NCBI GenBank assembly: GCA_002409585.1
Contig: DHNP01000017.1
Coordinates: 69,047-133,046, forward strand
Length of the DNA: 64,000 bases
Reading direction: 5' to 3'
Origin: Ruminococcaceae bacterium UBA5413
GTDB lineage: Bacteria > Bacillota > Clostridia > Oscillospirales > Acutalibacteraceae
A program made the translations under genes and the position numbers. Below, in pieces: positions 1-8,474 of this stretch (positions are counted from its first letter, which is position 1; each line of letters starts with the position of its first letter). The notes below the pieces were generated by a model, which was not told the origin of the DNA, searched no databases, and saw only the letters and a list, made by a program, of their open reading frames with translations.

Positions 1-1
1 T

Positions 2-1033
2 ATCGTTTTTGCCGTGCTGCTGCTGCCGGTGTCTTATCTGCTCCGCCCTGACGACGGGCATACAAAGGCGACCTTTGCGGGGTTTTACGCTGAGGAGAAC
101 AACACCCTTGACACAGTCTTTATAGGCAGCAGCGCTGCGTACCGCTACTTCGTACCGCCCCTGCTGTGGAAAAATTACGGCGTTACTTCGTATGTACTCG
201 CCACTTCGGCCCAGCCGCTTGATACCGTGCCGTACATTATAGCCGAAGCGGAAAAAACACAGAGCCCCAAGCTCTATGTAGTTGAAATACGGAGGCTGAT
301 AATGGAAGACTACAACATTAAGAACAACCTTTATCAGGAGTCATCTGACAGGGAGTCGCAGCTGCGCCAGGTCGCGGACAACATGAAGTACTCACGTAAC
401 AGGACGCAGCTTATAAACAGCACGGTAGACGGTGACAAGACGGACTGGCTTATCGACATAATACATAACCATTCAAACTGGAAATATATTACATCAAAAT
501 CGTTCGGGCTGATGCTCTACAATAAAAAGAGCAGCGTCAAAAGCGCCACCACCATAGGCGCTTGGAAGGAGCTGCAAAAGTTTGAGACGGAGTCTTATGC
601 GGGGGAGCAGCTCGAGCTTGAAAACAAAACAAAGCAGAAACTCGTAAACCTGCTGAAGTTTTGCAAGGGCAGGGGGCTTAACGTGCTTTTTGTTTCAACA
701 CCTTATGTCGAGGACAGCCAGTATATCGCTTTGGAAAATTATGCTGCCGAAGTCATAAAAAACTACGGGTACGGGTATTTGAACTGCAATTACCTCTATG
801 ATGAGATAGGGGTCGATTTTTCAAGCGATTTTTATAACAGCCAGCACACTAATATTTTAGGCGCCGAAAAGGTGACAAGCTATATAGGCGACTACATAGT
901 GAAAAATTACGCTGTCTTGAGCAGCCACGGCGAAAGCATAGCAAAAGACTGGGATAAAGCTTATGAATCCTGGTCAGCCATAGCCGCGGCACAGGAACAG
1001 GCGGTAAAGTCGGCTGTCGGCAAAAATAAATAA
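2..1033 (+). CDS. SGNH/DltD-like acyltransferase-associated protein (5' end outside window)
   Basis: The reading frame is open to the left edge, and a GTG at 14 lies inside a hydrophobic stretch, so the true start and a membrane anchor are probably outside the window. Near residue 38 of the visible part is FIGSSAAYR, which resembles SGNH block I with the nucleophilic Ser. Near the C-terminus, SDFYNSQHTN resembles the catalytic Asp-x-x-His block. DltD, AlgX and related proteins share this plan: an N-terminal anchor and an extracytoplasmic SGNH domain working with an MBOAT acyltransferase. The next genes are an anion carrier, an acyl ligase and an ACP, closely spaced. I infer a role in acylating a cell-envelope polymer. 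An MBOAT partner would be expected just upstream but cannot be seen. No hit closer than the superfamily is claimed. Confidence 0.7.
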   Translation: MVFAVLLLPVSYLLRPDDGHTKATFAGFYAEENNTLDTVFIGSSAAYRYFVPPLLWKNYGVTSYVLATSAQPLDTVPYIIAEAEKTQSPKLYVVEIRRLIMEDYNIKNNLYQESSDRESQLRQVADNMKYSRNRTQLINSTVDGDKTDWLIDIIHNHSNWKYITSKSFGLMLYNKKSSVKSATTIGAWKELQKFETESYAGEQLELENKTKQKLVNLLKFCKGRGLNVLFVSTPYVEDSQYIALENYAAEVIKNYGYGYLNCNYLYDEIGVDFSSDFYNSQHTNILGAEKVTSYIGDYIVKNYAVLSSHGESIAKDWDKAYESWSAIAAAQEQAVKSAVGKNK

Positions 1034-1057
1034 TTACCTGCAAAACGGTTAAAAAGG

Positions 1058-2497
1058 ATGATGACGTTGGCAAAGTCGGTGGTAGGCAGGCGGGCGGCCA
1101 ATCTGATTATGGGACCTGCGCTTTTTGTGGTTTTTACTGTTTTTCTGCCCGCGGGCGTTTTTACTACATTTGCCCAAAGGACCGCGGTGGCGACTGTGGC
1201 ATGGATGGCTTACTGGTGGATAACCGCCCCTGTGGATTATGCCGTGACCGGTTTTGTGCCTATAGTCGCTAATGCCCTGTTCTCCATGGTAAGTATGGAC
1301 AAACTTATAGCAAGCTACTCAGATGAAACTATCATGCTGCTTATCGGTGCCTGCATACTTTCAGTTTCATGGGGTGAAGTGGGGCTCGACAAGCGCATTG
1401 CATCTTCTTTCCTTGCCCTTATAGGTCCGTCGCTGACAAACCAGATTATCTTTTGGTTTATGCTTTGTGCGTTCCTTTCATCTATTCTGCCGAATGCGGT
1501 TGTTTGCGCGGTTATAACACCCATAGCCGTTTCAATGCTTAAGTATGTGGGCATAACTGACATATCAAAGAGTGAGACCGGTTCCGTCATACTGCTTACC
1601 ATAGCGTGGGCGACGGGCATAGGCGGGCTTGCTACTCCGCTTGGCGGAGCGATGAACCTTGTCATAATAAATTACATACAAAAACTTACGGGAAAAGAGT
1701 ACTTGTACTGGGACTGGGTGGTTAAGTTCGCTCCGGTCATGCTTGTGCTTGTTTTAAGCAATATAGCCTATCTGCTGGCAATTAAGCCCAAAGGCGGAGA
1801 CCTTACAGGCTCAAAAGAGTACTTTGCACGTCTTAAAAAATCAATGGGAAAGATGGGCCGCAGCGAGATTGCATGCCTTGTGCTTTTTATATCGGCAACA
1901 GCACTGGCATTTACACGCAGCCTTTATGCTTCCGTTCTGCCAGGCCTTAAGCCTGCCTATGTTTTCATTATATTCGCCGTAATTTCGTTTTTTCTGCGCA
2001 GACCTGACGGTACAAGGATTATGGTATGGAGCAGTGTGCAAAAAAAAATGACATGGGGTCTTTTCTTCGTTTTCGGAGGGGGCCTTGCCGTAGGTACGCT
2101 TATAAGCGAAAGCGGGGCCGGCAAATCCCTTGGAGCCTTGTGCGCTTCAATGGGGCTTAAAGGCGGATTTATTACCGTATTTGCCATTATGCTTTTAGTG
2201 ATGATTGTTTCGGATATAACGAGTAATACTGCCACAGCTGCCGTTTGCATACCCGTTGTTATAAGCGTGGCATCCGGTATTGACCTTAATCCAATTCCTT
2301 ATATTTACACTGCTACCATAGGCGTAAACCTCGCATATGTGTTTCCTACGTCTATCAGGGCCATTCCGGTAGGGTACGGCCTTTCACCTAAGTATATGTT
2401 TAAAAAGGGAATCGCGCTTTGGGCTATCACGTGCATTTTAATGAGTGTTACGGCGTGGGCGCTTATATCTTTCTGGCCGGCGTTCAGCCTGGCGTAA
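1058..2497 (+). CDS. SLC13/DASS-family sodium:dicarboxylate (anion) symporter
   Basis: A 479-residue integral membrane protein with about 12 hydrophobic segments. The arrangement is typical of divalent anion:sodium symporters: a repeated helical hairpin with ATPLGGAMN in the first half and SDITSNTATAAVCIPVV in the second. The SNT-type motif is the family's sodium and substrate site. The start ATG at 1058 lies 24 bases after the SGNH gene, and a second in-frame ATG follows at once. Family members import succinate, malate, tartrate, citrate or sulfate; the substrate cannot be read from sequence. Its position inside a ligase/ACP/SGNH cassette is unusual for this family and suggests it supplies, or exports, the organic acid handled by the next two genes. 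Confidence 0.85.
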   Translation: MMTLAKSVVGRRAANLIMGPALFVVFTVFLPAGVFTTFAQRTAVATVAWMAYWWITAPVDYAVTGFVPIVANALFSMVSMDKLIASYSDETIMLLIGACILSVSWGEVGLDKRIASSFLALIGPSLTNQIIFWFMLCAFLSSILPNAVVCAVITPIAVSMLKYVGITDISKSETGSVILLTIAWATGIGGLATPLGGAMNLVIINYIQKLTGKEYLYWDWVVKFAPVMLVLVLSNIAYLLAIKPKGGDLTGSKEYFARLKKSMGKMGRSEIACLVLFISATALAFTRSLYASVLPGLKPAYVFIIFAVISFFLRRPDGTRIMVWSSVQKKMTWGLFFVFGGGLAVGTLISESGAGKSLGALCASMGLKGGFITVFAIMLLVMIVSDITSNTATAAVCIPVVISVASGIDLNPIPYIYTATIGVNLAYVFPTSIRAIPVGYGLSPKYMFKKGIALWAITCILMSVTAWALISFWPAFSLA

Positions 2498-2527
2498 ACT
2501 TGACGACTGAGGAAAGGATTTTATTTT

Positions 2528-3979
2528 ATGAAGTTTAAATCCATACTTGAAGCATTAAAATTTTTTTCCATGAAAACCCCCGGCAAGCTCTGCCTTGCCG
2601 ACATGGACGAAAAAGTAACTTACTCGCAGTACTACGGCAGGATATGCGGCACGGCGGATTTTTTACTTAAAAAGGGCATAAAGGCCGGCGACAAAGTCGT
2701 TATGAGCGCACAGCAGACCGTGGGCTACCTTACCGCCTGCCACGCCGTGCAGATGGCCGGAGGAATTTTTGTACCTTTGGAAAAAAATGCCGGTACGGAC
2801 AGGGTAAACGAGATAATAGAAAGGACTGGCGCGGCGCTCTACATAGGGCCGGAGGCGGTGGACATATGCCCGCGGCTTGACGCGGCGGCTTTGCCCAAGC
2901 TCTGCAGGGACGGCGAGCCGTGCGCGCTGCCGGAAGCAGACGGCGACTCCATGATACTTTTTACAACCGGTACGACAGGCGCCTCAAAGGGGATACTCCT
3001 TACACATTCGTCAGAAGTGGCCGTTGCCGAAAATGTCAAATACGGCGTTGAAATGAAAGAAAACAACGTGGAAATTATTCCGATGCCGATGAACCATTCG
3101 TTTGCCATACGCCGCTATTTTGCCGATATGATAAACGGCAGCACGGCGCTGCTGCTTGACGGCACGGTTTTTGTAGAAAACTTTTTCCATATGATGGACG
3201 AGTATAAGGCGACGTCGTTTGCCATGGCTCCGGCGGCCCTTGCCATTATACTTAAACTGTCGGGCGACAGGCTCGGCAGGTACGGTAAGCAGCTTGACTA
3301 CATACAGTTCGGTTCGGCGCCTATCCCCGAAACTGAAAAGAAAAAGCTGCTTGAGCTTCTGCCGGAGTGCCGCCTCTACAACATTTACGGTACCACCGAG
3401 GCCGGCTGCGCGTGCGTGCTGAACTTTAACAGCAAAGAAAACCGCCCCGGCTGCATAGGCAGGCCGACGGTTAATTCAAAGTTTACGTTTTCCGATGAAA
3501 ACGGACGGATTTTTGAAGCTAAAGAGAACCGCCCCGGCTGCCTCGTTTGCTCAGGCGGCATGACCATGAAAGGGTACTTTAACGACCCCTGCCTGACAAA
3601 GTCGGTAATGAAGGACGGCGGCGTTTACTCAAATGACATCGGTTATGTCGGCGGCGACGGGCTCATCTACCTTATAGGGCGCGCCGACGACGTCATCAAC
3701 ACAGGCGGCAACAAAATCGCGCCCGGTGAAATAGAAGAGCTTGCGAACAGTTTTCCCGGTGTTGCGGAAAGCGCCTGCGTGCCTGTGGGCGACCCGCTTT
3801 TAGGCAGCGTGCCTAAACTTTTCATAGCCGCGGACAAAGAGGTGGACACAACGCTCCTGTACAGCTACCTTTCCGAAAAACTTGAAAAGTATAAATTGCC
3901 GAAGTCTATAGTACAGATAGACAAGCTCCCGCGTACATATAACGGCAAGATATGGCGCAGCAAGTTAAAGGAAGCTTAA
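2528..3979 (+). CDS. ANL-family acyl-adenylating ligase (DltA/acyl-CoA synthetase-like)
   Basis: A 483-residue AMP-forming ligase. The phosphate-binding loop FTTGTTGASKG is at about 145-155, YGTTEAG at about 287-293 and the hinge IGYVGGDGLIYLIGRADD at about 371-388. NTGGNKIAPGEIE follows, and a C-terminal NGKIWR carries the catalytic Lys of the adenylation half-reaction. Such enzymes activate a carboxylic acid with ATP and load it on CoA or a carrier protein. A carrier gene lies 44 bases downstream, so loading of that ACP is the likely job. The acid is unknown. KENRPGC occurs twice, at about 303-309 and 332-338, which is not a family feature. The ATG at 2528 follows the SD-like AGGAAAGG. Confidence 0.85.
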   Translation: MKFKSILEALKFFSMKTPGKLCLADMDEKVTYSQYYGRICGTADFLLKKGIKAGDKVVMSAQQTVGYLTACHAVQMAGGIFVPLEKNAGTDRVNEIIERTGAALYIGPEAVDICPRLDAAALPKLCRDGEPCALPEADGDSMILFTTGTTGASKGILLTHSSEVAVAENVKYGVEMKENNVEIIPMPMNHSFAIRRYFADMINGSTALLLDGTVFVENFFHMMDEYKATSFAMAPAALAIILKLSGDRLGRYGKQLDYIQFGSAPIPETEKKKLLELLPECRLYNIYGTTEAGCACVLNFNSKENRPGCIGRPTVNSKFTFSDENGRIFEAKENRPGCLVCSGGMTMKGYFNDPCLTKSVMKDGGVYSNDIGYVGGDGLIYLIGRADDVINTGGNKIAPGEIEELANSFPGVAESACVPVGDPLLGSVPKLFIAADKEVDTTLLYSYLSEKLEKYKLPKSIVQIDKLPRTYNGKIWRSKLKEA

Positions 3980-4023
3980 AGCAGGCAGTTTCAGCCGTAT
4001 GAACGGCAGAAGGAGTATTAGTT

Positions 4024-4251
4024 ATGGAAGAACTGATAGATATTCTTTTGACTGTAAAACCAAACATAGACTACACAAAGGAAAAAGCACTGGTAGACGA
4101 CGGGATTATCGACTCGCTCGACATCGTAAGCATAATCTCCGAACTGTCAGACGCTTACGGCATAACCGTCCCGTCAACGGAAATAAAGCCGGAAAATTTC
4201 AACTCGGCTTCCGCCATATACGGTATGGTGCAGAGGCTTAAGGAAGACTGA
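4024..4251 (+). CDS. Acyl carrier protein (DltC/AcpP-like)
   Basis: A 75-residue acidic protein of normal ACP length. IIDSLDIVSII places Ser31 in the D-S-L context that receives 4'-phosphopantetheine. The start ATG follows AAGGAGT at a good distance. A longer overlapping frame at 3999 is a shadow. It is the last gene of the cassette and is followed by a strong terminator, so it is probably the dedicated carrier for the ligase just upstream rather than the fatty-acid ACP. By analogy with DltC it would hold the activated acyl group at the inner membrane face for transfer across the membrane. The acyl group is unknown. Confidence 0.88.
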   Translation: MEELIDILLTVKPNIDYTKEKALVDDGIIDSLDIVSIISELSDAYGITVPSTEIKPENFNSASAIYGMVQRLKED

Positions 4252-4270
4252 GCGTTTTTAAGTTTTTTCC

Positions 4271-4304
4271 GCCGCCGTTTTTTAAAGTACGGCGGCACTT
4301 TTTT
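4271..4304 (+). terminator. Intrinsic terminator after the ACP gene
   Basis: The perfect inverted repeat GCCGCCG / CGGCGGC (4271-4277 and 4290-4296) is followed by six Ts at 4299-4304. It closes the acyl-transfer cassette. A second GC-rich hairpin without a T-run follows at about 4319-4356 (CGCCGCGCA / TTGCGCGGCG). Confidence 0.8.
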
Positions 4305-4421
4305 GCCCTCAGGAAACGCGCCGCGCAAAGTCAGGACATCAGGGCGTTGCGCGGCGTACGTTTCAGCGGAACACAAGCTGTGCGGAAGTGTGATTAAATT
4401 TTTAAAAAATTGTAAGATATA

Positions 4422-4451
4422 TTTACTTTTTACATATATAAATGATATAAT
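4422..4451 (+). promoter_or_regulatory. Candidate sigma-A promoter for the glucokinase gene
   Basis: TTTACT at 4422-4427 and TATAAT at 4446-4451 are separated by 18 bases in a very AT-rich stretch. The start codon is about 75 bases further on. The AT-richness allows other pairings. Confidence 0.45.
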
Positions 4452-4528
4452 TGATAAAATTGAAAAGATATAATTTTTCTCTTTAAAAATATTGTCGCCG
4501 TATATTTAACGGAAGAGGGTATTAAGAA

Positions 4529-5476
4529 TTGTACTATCTCGGTGTGGACCTTGGCGGCACAAACATAGCCGCCGGAGTTGTTGACGAAAATTACCGCATT
4601 ATTGCGCGTGCTAACAGAAAAACCCATGTGCCGTGTACTCCCGACGAAATTTGCTGCCAGATAGCCGGAACCGTTTTTGACGCCATAGAAAATGCGGGCG
4701 AAACGGTAGACAGCTTCAAGTACATAGGCATAGGCACTCCGGGAGCCGTTAACCGCGACACCGGCATTGTGGAGTATGCAAACAACCTGCACTTTACAAA
4801 CCTTGAGCTGCAAAAGCTTTTAAAGGAACGCGTAAGGAAAGACGTAATCATCGAAAACGACGCGAACGCCGCGGCTTACGGCGAGTATAAAGCAGGCGTG
4901 CTTAAAGGCGCAACAAACGCGCTTGCCATAACGCTCGGCACGGGCATAGGCAGCGGCATAATCATAAACGGCGCAATATATGCCGGTACTAATTTTTCCG
5001 CTGGGGAAATGGGCCATATGGTAATAGCCGCCGGCGGCAGGGAATGCACCTGCGGCAGAAAAGGCTGCTGGGAGGCGTACGCTTCCGCTACAGGCCTTAT
5101 AAATATGACTAAGGAAGAAATGGCCAAAACGGATAAAAATTCGGAAATGTGGAGAACCGCCGGAAGCCTTGACAACGTTGACGGGCGCACGGCCTTTGAT
5201 GCCATGCGCAAGGGCGACGCGGCCGCTAAAAAAGTAGTTGACGGGTACATATATTACCTTGCGTGCGGCATCATAAACTGCATAAACATCCTTGAGCCGG
5301 ATAAACTGTGTATCGGCGGAGGCATAAGCAACGAGGGCGAAAGCCTTCTCGCGCCTCTGCGTGAGTACGTAGCTCGTGAAAATTACGCGAAAAATTCTAA
5401 AAAGCAGACAGTCATATGCAAGGCGAGCCTCGGCAACGATGCGGGCATAATAGGCGCGGCGCTTCTCGGTGAATAA
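4529..5476 (+). CDS. glcK: ROK-family glucokinase
   Basis: A 315-residue sugar kinase starting at TTG (4529) behind the SD GGAAGAGGG. The N-terminus YLGVDLGGTNIAAGVVD is the phosphate-1 ATP loop. ENDANAAAYGEY carries the catalytic Asp. ITLGTGIGSGIIING and GEMGHM follow, and the ROK zinc motif is CTCGRKGCWEAYAS. No N-terminal helix-turn-helix is present, so this is a kinase and not a ROK repressor. Length and motifs fit bacterial glucokinases that form glucose 6-phosphate from glucose and ATP in the cytoplasm. The nucleotidase and LCP genes follow on the same strand, which may only be positional. Specificity for glucose is inferred from family resemblance. Confidence 0.85.
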   Translation: MYYLGVDLGGTNIAAGVVDENYRIIARANRKTHVPCTPDEICCQIAGTVFDAIENAGETVDSFKYIGIGTPGAVNRDTGIVEYANNLHFTNLELQKLLKERVRKDVIIENDANAAAYGEYKAGVLKGATNALAITLGTGIGSGIIINGAIYAGTNFSAGEMGHMVIAAGGRECTCGRKGCWEAYASATGLINMTKEEMAKTDKNSEMWRTAGSLDNVDGRTAFDAMRKGDAAAKKVVDGYIYYLACGIINCINILEPDKLCIGGGISNEGESLLAPLREYVARENYAKNSKKQTVICKASLGNDAGIIGAALLGE

Positions 5477-5532
5477 CCTGCCGCGCCGCTTTTTTTCTGC
5501 CGGCAGGGGAACTTAATGTAAGGACTTGCGAT

Positions 5533-6117
5533 ATGTTCCATTTTTTTGCAATGCTTTCACGTATGAAAAATATAAACAGGTGGGGCCTGATGAGGAACAC
5601 GCGCCCTGAGAACCTGTGCGAGCACAGCTTTGAAACCGCCGTCATAGCGCATGCCCTCGCCGTCCTGCGCAACACGCGCTTCGGCGGCAGCGTGAGCGCG
5701 GAGCGCACGGCGGTGCTCGCGCTGTACCACGACTGCACCGAAATTATAACCGGCGACATGCCTACGCCGGTAAAGTATTTCAGCGCGGATATCCGTTCGG
5801 CTTACGGCGAGGTTGAAAAAGTCGCAAGGGAGAAACTGCTGGACTTTCTGCCGGACGATATGGCCGACGTTTACCGGCCGCTTTTGGGGCAGCCTGAAGA
5901 AGCTTCAGATAAAGAGCTTATGCCGCTCGTAAAAGCTGCCGACAAGATATCGGCGCTTATAAAATGCGTAGAGGAAAAACGCATGGGCAACAAGGAATTT
6001 TCAAAAGCGGAGGTCTCTTTAAGAAAAAGCATTGCAGGCTTCCATCTGCCGGAGGCCGACTGCTTTGTAAAAGAATTCCTGCCGTCATACAGCCTCACGC
6101 TTGACGAGCAGGAATAA
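5533..6117 (+). CDS. YfbR-like HD-domain 5'-deoxynucleotidase
   Basis: A 194-residue HD-superfamily protein. MKNINRWGLMRNTRPENLCEHS matches the YfbR family opening in spaced form, with the first metal-binding His in CEHSFETA. The His-Asp pair is in YHDCTEIITGDMPTPVKYF, and a later Asp is in VKAADKISALIKC. YfbR enzymes dephosphorylate dNMPs to deoxynucleosides, using divalent metal. The start ATG follows AAGGACTTGCGAT. It lies 56 bases after glcK, and the gap holds a 7-bp inverted repeat (CCTGCCG / CGGCAGG) around a T-run. Family assignment is firm; substrate is inferred. Confidence 0.82.
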   Translation: MFHFFAMLSRMKNINRWGLMRNTRPENLCEHSFETAVIAHALAVLRNTRFGGSVSAERTAVLALYHDCTEIITGDMPTPVKYFSADIRSAYGEVEKVAREKLLDFLPDDMADVYRPLLGQPEEASDKELMPLVKAADKISALIKCVEEKRMGNKEFSKAEVSLRKSIAGFHLPEADCFVKEFLPSYSLTLDEQE

Positions 6118-6171
6118 AGTTCGGGGCTTACGCAAAGCTGCTCACTGATTAAAATTAAAGGGTTTGATACT

Positions 6172-7254
6172 GTGAAAAAAAGTAAACTTGTCATACTGCG
6201 CAACGCTGCCATACTGGTTTTGAGCCTTATAATGCTTGTGGCCGGCATAGGGTGCCTTTACGCCGACAACCTGCTTAACAAGATAAACTATGTTTCACCG
6301 GACGATTCTTCAAAGGTAAAGACAGGCTCCCTTTTCGCCGACGACAGCGCCGCCGGCACGGGCAATGAAAAAGCGGGCACGGTTGGCGGGCTTTACCATG
6401 ACGATGCCATAACGAACATACTGCTTTTAGGGGTGGACGATTACCAGAAAAACGACAGCGGGAGAAGCGACAGCATGATGCTTGTTTCTGTTGACACGCG
6501 CCATCAAAAGCTGAAGGTGACGTCGTTTTTGCGCGACACGTACCTTGCCATACCAGGCATAGGCAGCAATAAGCTCACAAACGCGTACAGCTTAGGCGGC
6601 GGAAAAGTAAAAGGCGCCAAAAAGATAGTTTCAACTATTGAGGCAAATTTCGGTACGGACATAGACCGCTTCGTTATAATAGATTTTAACGCTTTTGTAA
6701 AAATAATCGACCGGCTCGGCGGCGTTACCATAACCCTTACAACGAAAACGGATTCGCGGGGCCGCACGGAAGCCGACCTTATAAACCTTTACTCGGGCGA
6801 TAAAAACAAAGTGCATAACGGCGTTAACAACCTGAGCGGCAAGCAGGCAAGGTACTACGCGCGCATAAGGGCTATAGGCGACGACTACGGGCGCACTGAG
6901 CGCCAGCGCAAAATCTTTTCAAGCCTTGTGGGCAAGCTTAAAAGTTCAAGCATAACGGATATTTACGGTATATTGGCCGACACGCTTTCGCTTGTTACTA
7001 CCAATATGACAAAGGGTGAAGTTACGTCCATGGCTTCTAACTCGCTCACTTACCTTAACTATCCGGTAACGCAGAGCCGTATTCCCGCAGACGGCGAATA
7101 TACACCGAGTGACAATGTGATTATTGCCGGCAAAAAAAGCGATGTCCTGATTCCAGACTTAGCTAAATGCAAAAAAACACTTGCTGATTTTATTTTCGAA
7201 AATGATATACCGAGCGAGGTATATGACGACACATCCGCGTCTGCCGCCGGATAA
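6172..7254 (+). CDS. LytR-CpsA-Psr (LCP) family cell-wall glycopolymer transferase
   Basis: A 360-residue protein with a short cytoplasmic start, one membrane helix at about 8-30 and an extracytoplasmic LCP domain. ILLLGVDDY, SDSMMLVSVD, SFLRDTYLAIPG, KLTNAYSLGG and DYGRTERQRK are the LCP signature blocks, holding the Asp and Arg residues that bind the polyprenyl pyrophosphate. LCP proteins attach teichoic acid or other glycopolymers to peptidoglycan. The start is GTG at 6172. The C-terminal tail rich in Ser/Ala (residues 345-360) is probably disordered. It could act on the same envelope polymer as the acyl-transfer cassette further left, but only proximity suggests this. Confidence 0.85.
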   Translation: MKKSKLVILRNAAILVLSLIMLVAGIGCLYADNLLNKINYVSPDDSSKVKTGSLFADDSAAGTGNEKAGTVGGLYHDDAITNILLLGVDDYQKNDSGRSDSMMLVSVDTRHQKLKVTSFLRDTYLAIPGIGSNKLTNAYSLGGGKVKGAKKIVSTIEANFGTDIDRFVIIDFNAFVKIIDRLGGVTITLTTKTDSRGRTEADLINLYSGDKNKVHNGVNNLSGKQARYYARIRAIGDDYGRTERQRKIFSSLVGKLKSSSITDIYGILADTLSLVTTNMTKGEVTSMASNSLTYLNYPVTQSRIPADGEYTPSDNVIIAGKKSDVLIPDLAKCKKTLADFIFENDIPSEVYDDTSASAAG

Positions 7255-7302
7255 TATTTTATAACAGGCGTTAATAAATGCAAATGCGCCGCGCGGCGTA
7301 TT

Positions 7303-7356
7303 AAAAAACACCCCTTTAGTTATCACAGTATAGCATACTGCCTGACTAAAGGGGTG
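7303..7356 (-). terminator. Intrinsic terminator for the spoIIIA-nusB-xse-ispA strand
   Basis: A 12-bp perfect inverted repeat CACCCCTTTAGT (7309-7320) / ACTAAAGGGGTG (7345-7356). An inner dyad CAGTAT-AGC-ATACTG is nested in the loop. On the minus strand it is followed by six Ts (7303-7308). It lies just past the ispA stop. It may also stop transcription arriving from the LCP gene on the plus strand, but no T-run is present on that side. Confidence 0.85.
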
Positions 7357-7387
7357 CGCTGCAGTTAGGGCTTATGGCATTTTTATA

Positions 7388-8275
7388 TCAGTTTTTTCTG
7401 TTTGCAAGCCGCCCTGCAAAATTTTTAAGGTACTGCCCGTCTTTACCGAATACGTCAAGTGCCGAAACAGCCGTTCCGGTAAGCTCCCTGACGGCTTCTT
7501 GCGCTTTTTCCATACCCATTGTCGAAACGTAAGTGCTTTTGCCCTTTTCGGCGTCGCTGCCGACGGGCTTGCCTAGGGCTTCCTCATTTGCCGAAACGTC
7601 AAGTATATCGTCGACTATCTGGAAGGATATGCCGACTGCTTTGGAGAAGGTAACGGCGGCGGCGGTCTGCTTTTCATCAGCTCCGGCGAGAATGCATCCC
7701 ATCTTTGCCGCAGCCAGTATAAGGGCGCCGGTTTTGCACTCGTCCATTTTGAGCAGCATGTCGGCTGAAATGCTCTGCCCTTCGCTTTCGAGGTCTATTT
7801 CCTGGCCGCCGGCCATACCGTAAGCGCCTGCCGCTTTTGCAAGCGTCCCCGCGGCGGCGGCCGCTTTTTCGGCTCCGGCATTGTTTATGCTTTCTTCGGA
7901 GAGCATGGTTTCAAAAGCGGCGGTCAGAAGGGCGTCGCCCGCGAGCAAGGCCTGTGCCTCACCGAAAACAACGTGGTTTGAGGGCCTGCCGCGCCTCATG
8001 CCGTCGTCGTCCATGCATGGCAGGTCGTCGTGTATGAGCGAGTACGTATGCACCATCTCAAGCGCGCACGCGAAAGGCAGCGCGGCCTCCTGGTCGCCGC
8101 CGCACAGGCCGCAGAACTCAAGCAGCAGTACGGGGCGGATCCTTTTCCCGCCTGCAAGGAGGCTGTAACGCATTGCATTAAAAAGTTTTTGCTGGGGCAA
8201 TGCTTTCTCAGGAACATATTCAGCGAGTGATGTTTCTATTGCTTTAACGTAATCTTCCCTTTTAATCCTGCCCAT
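7388..8275 (-). CDS. ispA: Farnesyl/geranyl diphosphate synthase
   Basis: A short-chain prenyl diphosphate synthase of about 295 residues. The first Asp-rich motif is HDDLPCMDDDGMRRGRP and the second is FQIVDDILD. GGKRIRP near residue 45 binds isopentenyl diphosphate. It condenses IPP with allylic diphosphates to make the precursor for undecaprenyl phosphate and quinones. I take the ATG at 8275 (MGRIKRED) because GGAG sits 6-7 bases upstream; an in-frame codon at 8290 has no such support. The start overlaps the end of xseB by 14 bases. The order xseA-xseB-ispA is the common Firmicute arrangement and implies translational coupling. Confidence 0.92.
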   Translation of the reverse strand: MGRIKREDYVKAIETSLAEYVPEKALPQQKLFNAMRYSLLAGGKRIRPVLLLEFCGLCGGDQEAALPFACALEMVHTYSLIHDDLPCMDDDGMRRGRPSNHVVFGEAQALLAGDALLTAAFETMLSEESINNAGAEKAAAAAGTLAKAAGAYGMAGGQEIDLESEGQSISADMLLKMDECKTGALILAAAKMGCILAGADEKQTAAAVTFSKAVGISFQIVDDILDVSANEEALGKPVGSDAEKGKSTYVSTMGMEKAQEAVRELTGTAVSALDVFGKDGQYLKNFAGRLANRKN

Positions 8276-8474
8276 CTTTTTTCTCCTCAACAGCAGTAAG
8301 CTCTGTTATTTTCTGCTCGGCGGAAGAAAGCTTTTTGTAGCAGAACGATGCGAGCGCCGTCCCTTCTTCAAAAAGCTTAAGCGAGCCTTCAAGGGTTTCT
8401 TCCCCGCCCTCGAGCTTTTCAACTATTGCGCCGAGCTTTTCCGCCGCGTCTTCAAAAGTCATCTTCTTATTCAT
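8262..8474 (-). CDS. xseB: Exodeoxyribonuclease VII small subunit
   Basis: A 70-residue acidic protein. MTFEDAAEKLGAIVEKLE and SLKLFEEGTALASFC match the XseB family, which forms coiled helices that bind the C-terminal part of XseA. I choose the ATG at 8474 because GGAGGCGGAAAAGT precedes it; an earlier in-frame ATG at 8495 lies inside xseA. It overlaps xseA by 8 bases and ispA by 14. Exonuclease VII degrades single-stranded DNA to short oligonucleotides. Confidence 0.92.
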   Translation of the reverse strand: MNKKMTFEDAAEKLGAIVEKLEGGEETLEGSLKLFEEGTALASFCYKKLSSAEQKITELTAVEEKKDGQD

